From Oscillospiraceae bacterium (GTDB lineage: Bacteria > Bacillota > Clostridia > Oscillospirales > JAAYOS01): a stretch of 64,000 bases of DNA. The position numbers and the translations under genes were made by a program. Shown piece by piece: positions 63,920 through 64,000 of the stretch. The stretch is taken from assembly GCA_031264245.1 (NCBI GenBank), contig JAISEG010000001.1, forward strand, positions 46,983 through 110,982, written 5' to 3'. The notes beneath the pieces were generated by a model. The model searched no databases and had not been told where the DNA came from. It saw only the letters and a program-made list of their open reading frames with translations. Numbering within the stretch: the first letter of the stretch is position 1; each line of letters begins with the position of its first letter.

Positions 63920-63969
63920 ATATCTAAAATGGACAAAAATGCCAAAAGAAATTACTAATTTTTAGATAT
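63920..63969. terminator. Inverted repeat between Fic and tRNA genes
   Basis: ATATCTAAAA/TTTTAGATAT, 10 bp around 30 bases. Could end either transcript. Confidence 0.45.
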
Positions 63970-63976
63970 TGTGCTG

Positions 63977-64000
63977 TGGTGCGCTCGGAGGGACTTGAAC
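63977..64000 (-). tRNA. 3' end of a tRNA gene (partial)
   Basis: Minus strand reads GTTCAAGTCCCTCCGAGCGC then ACCA: a T-loop (TTCAAGT), half T-stem CCCTC, acceptor strand CGAGCGC, discriminator A and encoded CCA. The anticodon lies outside the window, so identity is unknown. Confidence 0.8.

Overview
The window looks like chromosomal DNA from an anaerobic, endospore-forming member of the Clostridia, plausibly Oscillospirales-like (inference from gene content; no 16S rRNA gene is present). Evidence is the full spoIIA operon (spoIIAA-spoIIAB-sigF), yunB, spoVAD-spoVAE, spoIIID, spmA-spmB, a GerMN lipoprotein, an AbrB/SpoVT-type regulator, bifunctional AdhE with a Rex-type operator, the anaerobic ferrous iron system Feo, and a large activase/dehydratase pair of the 2-hydroxyacyl-CoA dehydratase type. 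Coding DNA is GC-rich. Intergenic DNA is AT-rich and full of hairpins. Many genes start with GTG or TTG behind strong Shine-Dalgarno (SD) sequences.

Layout. 0-5.4 kb: addB (cut by the window edge) and addA, the recombination helicase-nuclease. 5.4-7.2 kb: the forespore sigma-F operon. 7.3-10.4 kb (minus): feoA-feoB and a small Cys-rich FeoB partner. 10.5-13.4 kb (minus): ligA and yunB. 13.5-16.6 kb: DUF421/DUF4363 pair, a membrane diguanylate cyclase and an XRE regulator with twin operators. 16.6-18.2 kb: 3-methyladenine glycosylase and an RluA-type pseudouridine synthase. 18.3-26.9 kb: a surface/export block with two SLH proteins, a YdcZ transporter and a MacAB-like exporter. 27-31 kb (minus): small membrane protein, APH-like kinase and adhE. 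31.2-33.1 kb: spoVAD, spoVAE, spoIIID. 33.2-37.5 kb (minus): response regulator, sensor kinase, three-domain GerMN lipoprotein, and ComEA. 37.8-46 kb: D,D-carboxypeptidase, AbrB-like regulator, spmAB, D-Ala-D-Ala ligase, glutamate racemase, DUF1934 and an S41 protease, a cell-wall theme. 46-51 kb: rpiB and the activase pair. 51-58 kb: secG, prfB, secA, pgeF and a peptide-binding lipoprotein. 58-62 kb: an M-box riboswitch and complex leader in front of an MgtA Mg2+ ATPase, then a Cys/Met PLP enzyme. The right edge has a Fic protein and the 3' end of a tRNA gene.

The most unusual feature is the intergenic DNA. Several families of 70-110 bp nested palindromes sit at gene ends or just before start codons. 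They include a 69-bp unit in tandem with relatives elsewhere, a 105-bp element in two copies, two elements flanked by 22-31 bp direct repeats at the 3' ends of genes, and a pair of elements in the ABC exporter operon with constant ends and different but paired interiors that carry the ribosome binding site. In two genes the repeat appears to supply the last codons. The mgtA leader contains a second structured segment with two related micro-ORFs behind the M-box. These are the best candidates for undescribed biology here; the protein-coding content is mostly conventional.
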